A stretch of 64,000 bases of DNA from Calliphora vicina (lineage: Eukaryota; Arthropoda; Insecta; Diptera; Calliphoridae), in NCBI RefSeq assembly GCF_958450345.1, contig NC_088784.1, positions 66,923,747-66,987,746 on the forward strand, written 5' to 3'. Of this stretch, positions 1 through 12,000 are shown piece after piece (position 1 is the stretch's first letter; each line of letters starts with the position of its first letter). The notes under the pieces were generated by a model. The model saw only the letters and a list, made by a program, of their open reading frames with translations. It ran no database searches and was not told the origin of the DNA. The translations under genes and the position numbers were made by a program.

Positions 1-505
1 GTCCCTCGTATTCAATTCGTATGGTACCCAATTCCTCTGCTTTTGGAGATATTCTCCTGCTCAAATTATTTTTGAAGCTTTTGTTGAGTTTGACAACAAT
101 CTTCACTGAATAATGCTTCCAATTCTTGCCTTCAAAGCCTTGTGTCAAAATCACCACTTCTAAACCAAACAAACCATGTCTCACTGTGATTCAGGGGTAC
201 TTTTTTCAAATTAAACAACTAATTCAAAACTTCCCGCATATGACGCTTTGCGAAACTAACCCTAGTCTCTCTTTGTTATGTCTTATTTCTGACTTTCTGG
301 TTGAATTTTCCGTTTAGTTGTATTCAGGGTCTTATAGTAAAATTTCACGGATAATATTTTTGCGGAACCCTTCAAATCCCTGTTTTAATGGTGTTTTTTG
401 CTTTTTCTTAAAAGAAGGTCAAAAAAGACCCATACCTTGAGGATTTAGAGTGTTAATATATTCTCCGTAACATTTTACATAAATTTGCTGAACACATTTT
501 ATACC
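1..505. other. AT-rich DNA, no gene seen
   Basis: Open frames here are short and have no recognisable motif. I see no repeat termini and no coding signal. Confidence 0.6.
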
Positions 506-507
506 TA

Positions 508-994
508 CACGCAGAGAAAAAATATAGTTGGGCATGGTTACTGTAACCATTTCAATATTGTTACAAGTTTTTTAACTATATTATAGTCACAGTAACCATT
601 TACATGATTGTGGTAACCATAATATGGTTAATTTACGATTCACATGATTGTAGCAACCATATATATGGTTACAGTAAACAAATCTATGTTTCTGACAACT
701 ATTCATATGATGAAGGACTTATCATATTATGTTGCTCTCGGCTTAAGGCTTATCATATTCTGAGAACAACATATTATGATAAAATTATTCATCATAAATA
801 TGGTTGCCACAAACATATATTTGTTTACTGTAATCATATATATGGTTGATACAATCATATGAATCATAAATTAACCATATTATGGTTACCACAATCATGT
901 AAATAGTTACTGTGACTATAATATTGTTAAAAATCTTGTAACACTATTTAAATGGTTACAGTACCCATGGCCAATTATATTTTTTCTCTGCGTG
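508..994. mobile_element. TA-flanked fold-back MITE, about 487 bp
   Basis: Almost the whole element is one imperfect palindrome. It starts with CACGCAGAGAAAAAATATAG and ends with the matching inverted sequence. TA dinucleotides at 506-507 and 995-996 look like the target duplication, which suggests a Tc1/mariner-type mobiliser. The arms carry repeated GGTTAC/GTAACC words such as GGTTACTGTAACC. There is no transposase, and the open frame at 604-849 is only palindrome sequence. The same CAC-n-CAGAGAAAAAA end recurs on the element at 50884-51636, so both belong to one terminal-repeat group. Confidence 0.8.
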
Positions 995-997
995 TAG

Positions 998-2556
998 AAT
1001 GTAAGGATAACATGGTTTCTTATGCCGATTAACAATAAGAATGTGCCAGAGTTGGAAAAGTTTAACGCTCCCTCAAATGAAATTCAGATGTAAACTTTCA
1101 AAACCTTTTCATGCAAGTGTCTTTTTTTTATCTCCTCTACAAAATTTGTTGGTCGCACCTTGTAATTTTGGAAAAAAAATTGATTTTGTTGTATAGTGTA
1201 ATTTATAAAAAACATGAATCGTTCTGTTGTAAATCCCGCATTTTTAAGTCTAAAACTACGTATAAGCAAAATGTTAAGTCCTCTAAAAAAGTTCCTTTTT
1301 TTTGAGACAGGAGAGGAAATTGGAAGTACTTTCCTCTTATTCACCTCTATCCTCTATAAACTTAAGACATCGAAAAGCCACTATTTTGAAACGTTATTGA
1401 AATATTCACTCCTGTGTACGATTTATATTCTGTGAGGGATTTGTATTGACTACATTTACAAGAGTTAAATAAATTTTATATACTTAAATTTAAAAAAAAA
1501 ACTCTAAATATTGCTACTAGTTATTTCTGAATATTGCTATCAAATTTTCAGTAAAACCTTTTTATAACTATTCTATTAGATCTTCTCTCTAATAACCCTA
1601 CTAAAATATACAACATTTCAAATAATATAATCAGATTACTTAGAAGCTAATCATTCAGTTAACAACGATCTATCCTTTTGTACTTATTCGCACAATTGAA
1701 CTGTTAATTGTTAAATACATACAAAAGCTAATACATATTTTCAGAAGAATTAATGCCAGCAAACTGTCTGGCCGTATTAGGTTCTTAAAGAAATAACTAA
1801 AATATTGTTGGGCTAATATTTTGCTAAAACACACACAAGGTTTCTATGTATCTAACAAATCCCTTACATTTATCTTAATAATACTACTTACACACTGTCT
1901 AAGCATAATATTATTTTCTTTTTTTGTTTTTGTGAATTTTCCTCATCTTATTTAAGGCCTACATTAAACAGATTTTGTTAAGACATGTGCTACAAATACT
2001 TAATACATAATAATTGATATAGTGCGTGCCACATGACATTTACTTTTACAGGACAACTTCCAAGAATAGTAAAATAAATAATTGTTTTATTTATCTGGGC
2101 AATTCTTATGTTAAATACTTCTTCTATTAATGACTAAAGTAACTTTACTAATATTTATTCGTGTACCGGCGACTTGTATTAAAAGGTATTAAATACACAC
2201 ATTTTTGTTTTATTATAACCTTCAGCATCATAGTGGAAAGGGTCCCAGCAGTTAAACAAATAGCCAATGTATCTCTCAGTGACAGTAAAAGTCTGGTCAT
2301 TTGGCTGACTCCAATTTATATATGCATCCCATGTAATCTAGCGTGAAGACAATTGTCACTTAAGTGTCCCTAAGTAATTTAGAGTGTAGTCACTTTAAAC
2401 TTTTATTTTGCGCACTTTTTGGTGAATACAAATTGGTTTTGTATACAAAGTATGTTGATATAATTCTCATACAGTCACGTAGCCAGTTATGTAACTAGTT
2501 GTCATCATAACTGATAGACAAAATCACCAGTTCGGGACAATCACCTAGAACTGCTG
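998..2556. other. AT-rich intergenic DNA
   Basis: I see no supported gene or delimited repeat. Overlapping short frames at 1084-1435 lie on both strands and show no family motif. Confidence 0.5.
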
Positions 2557-3035
2557 GGTTATTATGCGTTTGTACTGATGTTTTTAACGCCCAAAAATAT
2601 TAGTCTAACACCCAAATAAAATAATACCAATCAAATTTCTGAGGCGTTTTAACGGTATCCGTCTGGCTGTTCATATAAGAGGTTGAAATCGGTCTATTGT
2701 CTTACCTAGACCCCATTCAAATGTCTTTATTGATCAAAAATATATGATTTTTATTGGTATCCAAACAAATTTGTCCATAAATAAGGTCTATATAAAAATA
2801 AATCACACCTACAAATTTTGTGCCAATCGACCCATAATTGACTATAGCTCCCCCTATAGGTCCACTTCTGATAATCAGTTTAACGAACATAAATGTCTAG
2901 TTTCGTATACAGACAAATCACGGTAACTATTTTTATATCGATCAGCCCACAATTACCAATAGTTCTCATATAACGACCACTTCCGGAAATTAGTATAACT
3001 AGCATATATGTCCACAAATCATGGTACCTAAGGCC
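2557..3035 (-). mobile_element. Old DINE/Helentron-like relic (family 1)
   Basis: This is a decayed reverse-oriented copy of the repeat seen almost complete at 30176-30920. It keeps the 3' region (TTATGCGTTTGT then AACGCCCAAAAATATTAGTC), the sequence around ATCCGTCTGGCTGT, and several CATAATT/ATAGCTCCC blocks. Divergence is high, and the terminal hairpin and subterminal repeat are lost. Confidence 0.7.
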
Positions 3036-3187
3036 AACAAATTTTTAACCCTGAGATTAGAGTATACTATTCTAAAGGTTTGAGCTGTGCTGACCTCAGA
3101 AGTTGCCTAAAGTTTAAAGATTTTTCGCCATATTCGAGATGTTATAACATCGAAAATTCACCTTTATTTATTAAAGTTGTTATATCG

Positions 3188-4493
3188 CACAGTGGGTTGA
3201 ATGGTACCCAAAGTGGCGATTAATTCATAGAATCCGTAGTTTTAAAATATTATATTTTTTTATTGATGATTTATTATAAGCACATAAAAACACATTTTTG
3301 GAAAAAAATTCCTTTTTTCACAATTTATGCTGTAACTTTATAATGGAAAGAGATAAATTATTGAATAAAATTGGAAAGTAAAGCATACTAAATGTGCTAC
3401 TAAAAAATTCGAAACATAAATTTATTATATGTATTTACATTAGTATAAATTTAATTTAAAATCCAATTTTTGTTTTACACAAAATTGTATAAATATAAAA
3501 ATTTGTTCAAAAAAGTCATAAAAGAGAATATTATAATTTTTTAGTACTGAATAATCATAAATCCATAAAAACACAGCACTTTAGAAAAAAAAAAGTTTAA
3601 AAAAAAATTTTTTTAACCCGTTAAATGCATTATTGTTTTTTGGAAAAAAAGACCTTAGCTCACAATTTATGCAATAGCTTTGGAATGGAAAGCGATAAAT
3701 TTATGAATAAAATTGGAAATTAAAGCATACTTCATGTGCTACTAAAAAATTCGAAACATAAATTTATTATATGTATTTACATTAGCATAAATTTAATTTA
3801 AAATCTAATTTTTTTTTTTCATAAAATTTTATAAATGTACAATTTTTTTTAAAAGACAATCTTATAAATTTTTGTAATGAACAATCATAAATACATAAAA
3901 ACACAACTTTAAAAAAAATGTAAGAAAAAAATGTTTTAACCTATTTTGTATCAGAATATGTTTTTTAGCAAGAGGAGTTCTTTCACTATAACTTAAATAA
4001 GTAAAAAACCTCAATAAAACGGCACGATTTTTTTTCTGTATATAGAAGCTGAAAGTTCATATTTTAAGAGCATTTAATGGAATTTACCCGATCTCGAACT
4101 GATTTTTTTTTAAACTCAATCTATATATCGAAAAACCCCAATAATAGAGAACTTTAAAAAAAATCTTAAAAAATATTTTCAAAACATTTATCTAAACAAA
4201 AATTATTTATTTATGTTCTCAAATACCTGAAGTTGATGGTTCCATTTTAATATTTCTACTTTTAACAGATTTAACAACAAATATCACAATTTTCAATTTT
4301 AACCACAGCACGCAAAATTTGTAAAAATTATTTGACTTTGACCGCTCACTGCCAATAAAGCAAGTTACTCACAACTGTAGCAGTTTGTGATGTATTATTT
4401 AATGCACTTTAACCCAAGACCAAACATGACTGAAACAGATAAAGTTCAGCTTTTGAATTAATCGCCACTTTTGGTACATTTCAACCCTCTGTG
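3188..4493. mobile_element. Terminal-inverted-repeat element, about 1.3 kb, non-autonomous
   Basis: The left end reads CACAGTGGGTTGAATGGTAC followed by a block containing GGCGATTAATTCA. The right end is the inverse (TGAATTAATCGCC, then TTTCAACCCTCTGTG). No transposase frame is present. Flanking 5-mers TATCG and TGTCA agree at only three of five positions, so the duplication is uncertain. A left-end fragment of the same family lies at 42905-43010. The termini begin CACAGTG, which would suit several superfamilies, so I do not assign one. Confidence 0.75.
3290..3960. repeat. Internal tandem duplication, period about 340 bp
   Basis: Inside the 3188-4493 element, a unit containing CACAATTTATG, GCATACT..ATGTGCTAC and ATTCGAAACATAAATTTATT occurs twice, about 341 bp apart (for example near 3320 and 3661). 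The copies differ by scattered substitutions, so the duplication is not recent. Confidence 0.75.
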
Positions 4494-5029
4494 TGTCACC
4501 TTAAAGTTCTACCATTTGCCTTTAAATTATAGGGTTAAGCTCTGTTATACCTTGTTCCATCGTTAAGATATCTTAACCTCAATTTTGAAAACACCCTATT
4601 TTTCTCTATATTCATAATATTTTCCCTGTGAATACAAAAATATATTTCGTTCCATTTAGCATTTAATTTATCGAATCACATTTGAGCTCAAATCGTATCA
4701 ATATAATTTTATTTTCATTTACTTTTTATCGTCCAAACTTTAATCATAGAATGACGGCATTTTGAAAATGGTTTCTTCATATCCTGCGGTTTTTGTGCAA
4801 TTCTAATAAATAATAGAACTGTTTTTGCCAAATAAAACTTAATAATATGAACCTACACAAAATAAATATAAAAAATAATATTAAAATTATGGATTTTTAA
4901 TTTATTTTAAAATCACAGTTTCGACGAAGTTTTTATGTCAGATTAATAAAGTAAAACAAAACTTCCGGCATTTTTAAGGCATACACCCAATATATATCGA
5001 GGGCCTAATAGGCCTAATAGTCAAATGTA

Positions 5030-5960
5030 AAATTTAGCAATATTTGGAATTTCTGAATGAATAATATCGAATATATAATTACTTTTTTGCCGATTTTAAT
5101 GAAAGTTCAAAAAAAATATACCCTAAGGTCTTAGATTTACAATAATAGTGCAAAAATATAAATTAACCCATTAGAGCACTTTGGGTCCAAATGACCCTCA
5201 ACTTTTAAAATCACAAAAATCACTGTCAAATTGAGATTCATTTTGACCCCTAGTAGTCTAAAGAGTTAATTTCCATATTGTTAATCTAAAACCTTAAGGT
5301 AATAAGCAAAAAAAATATATAATATTTCGCTATCATTCACGATTTAAGGGTTAAAGTTCCGATTTTAGTAAAACTTTCAGAGTATATTTAGAATTATCTG
5401 GCCTATAATATTCTGTATAGGTTTTACTTAAAATTCATAACAAATTAGTTTTTCTCGAAAATCGCCAGGTCGGAAAACCTGTCAATAAATCCCAATGTGA
5501 TGATCAAAAAATTCTGAATTTTGTTTAACAAAACTTTAAAAAATTTGAAAATGGAATTTTGAAACTGCTGTTAAAAAAATTAAATTTGTTTGGTAATACC
5601 TGCGAATAGGTTAACGTTATCCTACGAATACAAAAACTTATATAACTATGGATATATTTTAAGAAAAATTAGCTTATATTTTAATATTTCTTAAAATATG
5701 TTAATTTTGTTCCTACATTTCTTGTTCTAGTGGCCTGAGACACGTTAATGGTCTGTGGAATTTTTAATAACTTTAATATTTTTTAACGAATTTTTGTATT
5801 TTCTATCTCATTATAACGACTATTATGTACACATTTCGATTCTTTTATATTAATGGCTAAATTTTTACAAAAACCGAAAAAATTTAATTTTTTCAAACTT
5901 TAGCGTCGTATCGCCACCAGTTAACGTTATCCTATCATCCTAGTATTTTACACAACATGT
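5030..5960 (-). mobile_element. Decayed relative of the 21861-22991 inverted-repeat element
   Basis: Positions about 5150-5960 match the 22120-22980 region in inverted orientation. Landmarks include CCTGCGAATAGGTTAACGTT near 5600 and GTGGCCTGAGACACGTTAAT near 5735. Positions 5035-5110 match the other end in direct orientation. Within it, CCTAAGGTCTTAGATTTACA and its inverse flank a GGGTCCAAATGACCC palindrome near 5187. Clear termini are lost. Confidence 0.6.
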
Positions 5961-8831
5961 TTCTACAATACATAGAACAATTCTAGAGAGAGGGACGGTA
6001 AAAAATCGAATTTTATTTTTTGGATTAAACTACTGTGCATATTTATTCTTACAGTTATATGACGCTGTTCGTTGCAGTTGTCATATTTCGCCCAATTTTT
6101 TAAAAAAGATGCGTATTTAATAACTTGTTCAAAAATTCGTAACTTTACCTTTAATAGTTTTCAAAATACAGACTTTATTCCCCCTAAAATGGCAAAATCA
6201 GACACTGTAAACCGTGGATATGCATTTTTAGGAATTTCTTATTAAATTAAAGTTTTATCAACTACTGAATAAAATAGTGTTTTTAAAATGTTTTATACAA
6301 AATAAAAAATTTCAGAACTTTAAGTAACTCATCTATATTTGTCAAGAATTTTTCCTCTGTTTAATCAATTTACAAAACTTAAAAGTCTTTACTAAAATTT
6401 ACTACTTTGCTTAATTCTATAGCCAGTTTAGTTTATTTCTGTCAAAATTTTACTTTTTTAAAATGATTTTCAAAAAAAAATATTTTTTCCCAAAAATTTT
6501 CAAATTTTTGTTTAAAACCCTAATAAAAGTAAATTTTGAACTAAACTCGCTCATCTTAAAATAGAATTTATTAAAAGTTCCCCAACCCTAATAATACTCG
6601 ATTAAAACTATTTAATTTTTGTTAAAGCTTTTAAAGATTTGAATTCAAATTAACAAAAAAACCCATATTTCTTTCATATAACTACAATCTTGCACTTCCT
6701 TATGCATTCTTGCATTTAAGTGTCTAAATCAGAGACAACAAAGACACTTAATTTATTTGTGCCAAATAAATTTTACTCACAAATCACTGTAACGTGTGAA
6801 AAGTCCTAAAATGGCAAAAACATGCAAAAAAAAAACACAAGAAACGACCAACGTGATTCAAACAATGGAAAAACATAAATTAAATTCACAGTACAAAGGA
6901 CAAACATTGAACATGTCAATTGCAGACGACTTTATTTTTTTTGTTGAGATATTGGTTCCCTTTTTGAACTTAATTCCTTATTGTGCATTTTGTTTCTATT
7001 GTGTTAGAGAGTAGATGCTTGTTACTTTGTTTTTTTTTTGGATTATTTTCTAGCACAATTTTTCATTTTCTAGCTTAATTTTTCAATTTCATTGTTGAAC
7101 TTTTTTTGGGAAATGATTTTTATGCTGTGCCATTGATTTGTTTGTTTTTAACTTCTAATCAATTTGCAAGGTAGTTAATCATTGATTTTTACGGATATTT
7201 TTCTTTGGCTTTTTATTACGTAGATTTTGTACACTTCATTGGCACACATTCTTTCATTCATTAATTTTATTTGAATTTCAATGAAATTTATTTCATACTT
7301 TTTTTCGGTTGTTTGTACTTGTTTTTTTTCATTACTTTCTTGAGCTTACAGATAAATGATTATAATTTGCTATTGTTGTTATTTTTCTGTTTTATTCACA
7401 TTTATTCATTTTACTTAGTATTTCATTTTCCAATTCATTGCACTTCATTAGTTTTTTTGCACATTTCATGTTCAGTCTTGTTTGGTTGATTGTTGATTTG
7501 TTGATTTGTTGTTTCTGTTTTGTTTTTGTTGTTCCAGTCTAGTAAAATCATGTCACACGCGTATTCCAAAATGGTAACAAAATATTTCATCAAAGGATAC
7601 AACAAACAAATACATAGACAAATCTCAATATCCGTAAAAAGGTTTTCATTCAGATTTATTTTTCTTCATTTACTTTTACTCAAACATTCCCCTCCCCCCA
7701 CTTGCCCACACATTTGTATGTATGCATATCTGTGTGTATGTAGGTGTTTAACATTATTTAATACACACTCAAATGTATGTATTCGCATGTGTGTGTCTCT
7801 ATGTATTTATTTTATTTTTAATATTCATAACAAAAAAATATGTACTTTAATTTTTTTCCTTCTTTCTGGTCACTTTTTTTATTATTTATTTCTATTTTTT
7901 TGTTCTCACTTGTTTTTTAGTTGATTTCGAATTTTATCCGCTTTAGACGTGTTTTCCATTTGACAATCGTGCGAAAACTGAATTCTGTTTCCTTAAAATG
8001 GTCCATAGGAAAATGTATTTTAGTGCCTGATTTCTTGTGTTGTGTTCTGTTCAGTTCTGTCTTGCTTTGTTTACATGTGTTGTTTTGTTAGATGTTGTTG
8101 TCGTTGTAGTTGTAGTCATCGTCCTTACTGTTGTTGCTGCTGCTGCCTTGTGTTTGTGTGTGGGAATTTTTGTTTGGTTTCATTTTCACAGCAAAAACAT
8201 CTCAACCGGTGTTTTCCTGTTTTGTTCGAAATTACTCTCATTAAAAGATGCAACGCGTGGTTTTGTTGTTACTTTCGCTTAAACCCAGAGCAAAATGAGA
8301 GCCAATAACTGTGAGAGCCAGAATTTTTACAGACTTTACTATAAATGATGCTGTGCTAGATTTATAGCATGGCAACATTGTTTTACATTCAGTGTAAAAG
8401 GAGTTTTAAACATATCTACTATAAATCAGCAACATGTTGCCAATAAAAGCAGCTGTTTATTTTATATAATGAATGTACTGAACAATAATAAACAGTTTTG
8501 GTTTAGGAACTTTTTATTACAATTCAAGAGTTTTGCAGAATATCCCTATAAAAATTGTAATTATAACTTAATACCAAATCAAAAATTACTACGTAAGATA
8601 CGTTAAGTGAGTTAAATCACAATAATTTTTAGCACTAACGGTTTTTTTCAAAATTTCAAAAAAAAAATCAAATAACTATAAGGGTTTTAAAAAGTTAGCT
8701 CGTATTTTAAAGTTATGCGCCTTTAAAGTTCAGCTTTTTTGAGTAAAAATTTCTCATATATATGTATGTATTTAATTTTTAAAATTTAATTTGTATTTTT
8801 TTTTACATAGTTTATATAAAAATGGACTACA
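5961..8831. other. AT-rich DNA with pyrimidine-rich plus strand
   Basis: From about 7000 to 8200 the plus strand is T-rich with TTG/GTT and TGTATG-type simple repeats, which create low-complexity open frames (7271-7924, 8037-8308) without domain character. This could be intron or UTR of a distant gene, but nothing in the sequence proves it. Confidence 0.4.
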
Positions 8832-9009
8832 TTATATAGTTCGAGGTCTTTTCTGCTCTTGTGGATGCTCTGTAGAACCAGAATTTGAAGTAGACAAATT
8901 TTGTAGTTCACTTCCTGTGTTTTCTTCTCCTTCATCATTGTAATGCAAGTTCTTGCTCCACCAACAAATTTCCGCTAATACAGCATCGGGAGACTTTTTT
9001 CCTCGATAT

Positions 9010-9069
9010 CTGCAAAATTTGTGTTAAAATGTATTGGGAAAAAATAAATATATGTATATTAAAAATTAC
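9010..9069 (-). other. 60-bp GT-AG intron in the orphan pseudogene
   Basis: On the minus strand the donor reads ATGAG|GTAATT and the acceptor reads TTTTGCAG|ATATCG. Removal joins EM-R-YRGKK in frame (phase 2). The length is typical of short fly introns. Confidence 0.75.
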
Positions 9070-9590
9070 CTCATTTCAAATGGCATTGCAATTTGGTGGT
9101 ACTGTTCACCTTGATCAAGTAGTAGTCTAGATGATGATGTAGGTAATGAATTTTGAGCGACATATTAACGCCTATTTTAGAAAAAGCATTCATCATTGCG
9201 TTAACAGATCTCTGATAGCTGTCAGACCTATTTTTACCCAACAACCCGCCAATAACCTATTTGATTGATTGCCAAGCAATCAATTCGTTTTTATTTAAAA
9301 TATTATCAAATTCCAGTTCTTCGGACTTACGTTGTGAAAGTCCAAGCTTTGCAATAGTGCAGTCTAGCTTGGTTTGTGTAATCAAAATGGGATCATTTGA
9401 CTTTGAGTGTTCTGGCGCAAATAAAGAAAAAGCTTCATTTAAAGCAGTTTGTATGGTAATCCCTGACGTCACGTCAGGGCTCCGAGGTTTTGGAACTGTA
9501 ACATTTTCCGAGTGTTGTATTGGGATTTAAGCACTTAAAACACTTTTATATAATTTACTCCTCGTTTTTCTTCTGTTCATACCAGTTACA

Positions 9591-9601
9591 GAATTCACAC
9601 A
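9591..9601. repeat. 11-bp target-site duplication of the Jockey element, 3' side
   Basis: GAATTCACACA here is repeated exactly at 11325-11335 on the other side of the retrotransposon. Confidence 0.95.
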
Positions 9602-11324
9602 TTTTTTTTTCATCATTTATTTATTGTATCTTCATTATTTAATGAACTAACAATAAGTGGTTCAAATCGTATATCTAATATTATTATTTAATTAGTCCAG
9701 CCAGTGCCGGACGAAAAAATTTTGTATTCATGGTTGTTTTGGTTAAATTGGCATTCTTCCTTCTAGATTAGGTCTGCTGTGTCCCTCCTTCTTAATCGAG
9801 TGTGGCCACGGTTATCTAATATGTTGCGGGCCAGCGGGTTTGGGTGAACTTCAAGTTTTCTTAAATATTTTTGTACATTTTTCGAGATTTCAGTTTTTAC
9901 AATGGGCACGTTTAGATCTCTGTGTATATTCGCGTTTTTGATATACCAGGGGGCAACTGTGATCATTCTTAGAAACTTGTTTTGGCGTCTTTGGATCTTT
10001 TCTACATTTGACTCTGAGGCCGTGCCCCATAACTGTATGCCATAACACCATATCGGTTTTATGATCATGTTATAAAGTAGAAGTTTACAATCTAAACTAG
10101 GCGTGGAGTTTCTGCCAATAAGCCAATTAATTTGAATTGATTTCAATTTAATTTGTGTCAACTTTGTATCTATATGAATTTTCCATGTAAGGCGACGATC
10201 GAGATGTATTCCGAGGTATTTCACTTCCGATTGTTGAATTATTGTTTGGTTATTGATATGAATAGGGGGGAATGATTCTCTACGCAATGTAAATGTTATG
10301 TGTGTACATTTTTGCTCGTTGACTTTAATTTTCCATTGTTTTAACTATTTTTCTAATTCAAATATGTGGTTTTGTAAGTAACGAGACGCTTGTTGAGGGT
10401 TTTCATGGATGCTTAGAATAGCAGTATCATCAGCAAATGTTGATGTATGAGTGCGATTGTTAGTTGGCATATCAGACGAATATATCAAATATAAAAAAGG
10501 TCCCAGGATACTGCCTTGGGGGACTCCAGCTTCAATGGGTTGTGCAGTACTTAAAAAGTTTCCCTCTTTAACCTTAAATGTTCGACCAGTTAAATAGCTT
10601 TCCAACAGCATATGTGTGTTTGCCGGTAAATTTTGACTCAATTTGTATATTAATCCAGCATGCCATACCTTATCAAACGCTTGAGAGATGTCGATAAAGA
10701 GTGCGGAACAGTATTTCTTTTCTTCAAACGCTTTTCTCACCATATTTACAAGTCTATGGGTTTGTTCGATAGTACTGTGTTTTCTTCTAAATCCAAATTG
10801 ATGATTCGGAATACAATTGTTTTCAGTTAACATCGAGCACAACTTGTTCATAAGTATCTTCTCAAATAGCTTTGATATATTAGACAATAGGCTGATGGGT
10901 CTGTATGATTCTACTTTTGTGTGATCTTTTCCCGGCTTGGGTATCATGGTAACCAGTGAAACCTTCCATTCTGGAGGATAATATTCAAGTCGTAATATAG
11001 CATTAAAAATAAAAAGAATTATTTTTATTGCTATCCGGGGTAGCTCCATAAGCATCTTGTTGCTGATCTTGTCCATACCAGGCGCTTTCTTGGGATTTAA
11101 ATCAGCAATAGCATTTTTGATCTCTCGAATCTCAAAACGTAGGGGTACGGCTGCTCCAAAATAGGGTGCAACAGGTGGCAACTCAATTGCTACGTTTGAT
11201 GTGTTCGGTGTAAATACTTTTTTTAAATGATTAACAAACAGATTCCCTTTTTCAGTATCATTTCTTGCCCAACCGCCACTTGAATTTCGCAAGGGGGACT
11301 TACATATAACGGGTCTTTTAACGG
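9602..11324 (-). mobile_element. 5'-truncated Jockey-clade non-LTR retrotransposon
   Basis: The insert is bounded by perfect 11-bp duplications GAATTCACACA (9591-9601 and 11325-11335). Its 3' end is a poly-A run seen as T's at 9602-9610. It is 1723 bp, which keeps only part of the reverse transcriptase ORF and the 3' tail, so it is a typical 5'-truncated dead-on-arrival copy. It sits inside the coding region of the orphan arthropod gene, in the same orientation. Confidence 0.95.
9763..11312 (-). pseudogene. Jockey-type reverse transcriptase ORF fragment
   Basis: This region translates into the palm and thumb of a LINE reverse transcriptase. Seen in order: LNPKKAPGMDKISNKML, PKPGKDHTKVESYRPISLLS, NHQFGFRRKHSTIEQTHRL, FIDISQAFDKVWHAGL (first catalytic Asp), GVPQGSILGPFLYLIY, and FADDTAIL (the catalytic YXDD-type box). 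After it come VKYLGIHLDRRLTWKIHID and KPIWCYGIQLWGTA, which are characteristic of Jockey-clade C-termini. One nonsense codon, TAG at 10345-10347, follows LEK, and the frame continues to a natural stop at 9763-9765. The N-terminal endonuclease and most of the fingers are absent because of 5' truncation. All visible catalytic residues are intact, so the copy is relatively young. Confidence 0.92.
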
Positions 11325-11611
11325 GAATTCACACATGCGTAGCAATTTGAAGTCTTATGCCCATTAGGATCTAAGCAGATCATCGGCACACCAAACGGCA
11401 ACTTTGTAATCCTTTTGCTCATCCAACTCATTAGATTAGTATAACACTTTTTGCAAACAATCTTTGGAGCCCACGGCACATTTGATATAACTGGATGGTT
11501 GAAATATGTCTCATAAGCAGATATAAATTCTTCTGTAAACGAACCATGTTTTAACATTTGTGGTGTGAAATGGCCACAAACGTAACAAAAATTGTTTATA
11601 TTGCAAGACAT
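11325..11611 (-). pseudogene. N-terminal zinc-binding exon of the same orphan arthropod gene
   Basis: The ORF starts at the ATG at 11609-11611 with a Cys-rich domain. Key residues are NFCYVCGHFTP, then ISAYETYF, then WAPKIVCKKCYTNL, then GVPMICLDPNGHKTSNCYAC. The CxxC, CxxC and CxxC pairs suggest zinc binding. From memory, this CYVCG..AY..YF..WAP..C..C..L arrangement opens the same protein family whose C-terminus is at 8832-9601. Across the removed Jockey insert and one TSD copy the frame continues from CYACVNS into VTGMNRRKNEE, then degrades. So 8832-9601 and 11325-11611 are halves of one gene. No promoter is evident upstream. Confidence 0.7.
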
Positions 11612-12000
11612 TTCACAAACTTTATTAAATTAAAAATATTTTTTTTAGTAACTAACTTTATTTAAAAACTTCTTTTCACTTTATTAACAAATAATGGTTC
11701 ACAAATTCACAAACAGTTGCACTATTATAACAGGTAACTACGATTTGATTTCAAAAAATTAAAACATCTTAATACTTTGTTCAGCAATAGTGCTGTAACA
11801 TTCTACTACTTTTGATTACTCAATACTACTCAACACTTTTCGTTTGGGTACTCAATACTATTCGATACTTTTAACGGATTTTTTTAAATTTAAAAACGAT
11901 ATATTTTTCTGCTCATTAGCAGACATCACTCCTTTTTAGAAACATTTTAGGTTTACAAGATTATATCAATAAATATTTTGAACTTTTTAACTATTATTCC
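11612..12000. other. AT-rich DNA between orphan gene and Tc3-like element
   Basis: A short stretch near 11805-11870 repeats the word TACTCAATACTAYTC two to three times. No termini or gene were recognised. Confidence 0.4.

Larger units (their letters stand above)
8832..9601 (-). pseudogene. C-terminal part of an arthropod-wide orphan protein gene (broken)
   Basis: Reading the minus strand from the Jockey insertion, the sequence encodes a segment containing HSENVTVPKPRSP, then KLDCTIAKLGLSQRKSE, then LGKNRSDSYQ and GVNMSLKIHYLHHHLDYY, then YHQIAMPFEMR. A 60-bp GT-AG intron (9010-9069) follows, with a last exon YRGKKSPDAVLAEICWWSK and an acidic tail ending at 8832. The block GVNMSLKIHFLHSHLD plus a QGERFHQD..ME.RY.G..ADYCW-like end is, from memory, typical of a multi-copy arthropod protein family without known function. 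Splicing keeps the frame: AG joins A to give the Arg of EMRYRG. Damage: a TAG after AWQSIK, a frameshift after LDYY, and an in-frame TAA near the upstream junction. Relative to family members a large middle region seems missing between LGLSQRKSE and AWQSIK. A transposon-borne origin is possible but unproven. Confidence 0.7.

Noticed and set aside
604..849. 81-codon frame in the fold-back MITE
   Set aside because: It consists of palindromic repeat sequence and has no protein features.
3188..3194. CACAGTG end resembling a V(D)J heptamer (RAG/Transib relation)
   Set aside because: Seven bases are too few, no nonamer or RAG-like gene is present, and the 5-bp duplication is not clear.
8037..8308. 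Two overlapping hydrophobic frames (poly-Val and Cys-rich)
   Set aside because: They are created by TTG/GTT simple sequence. No start context, domain or conservation signal.
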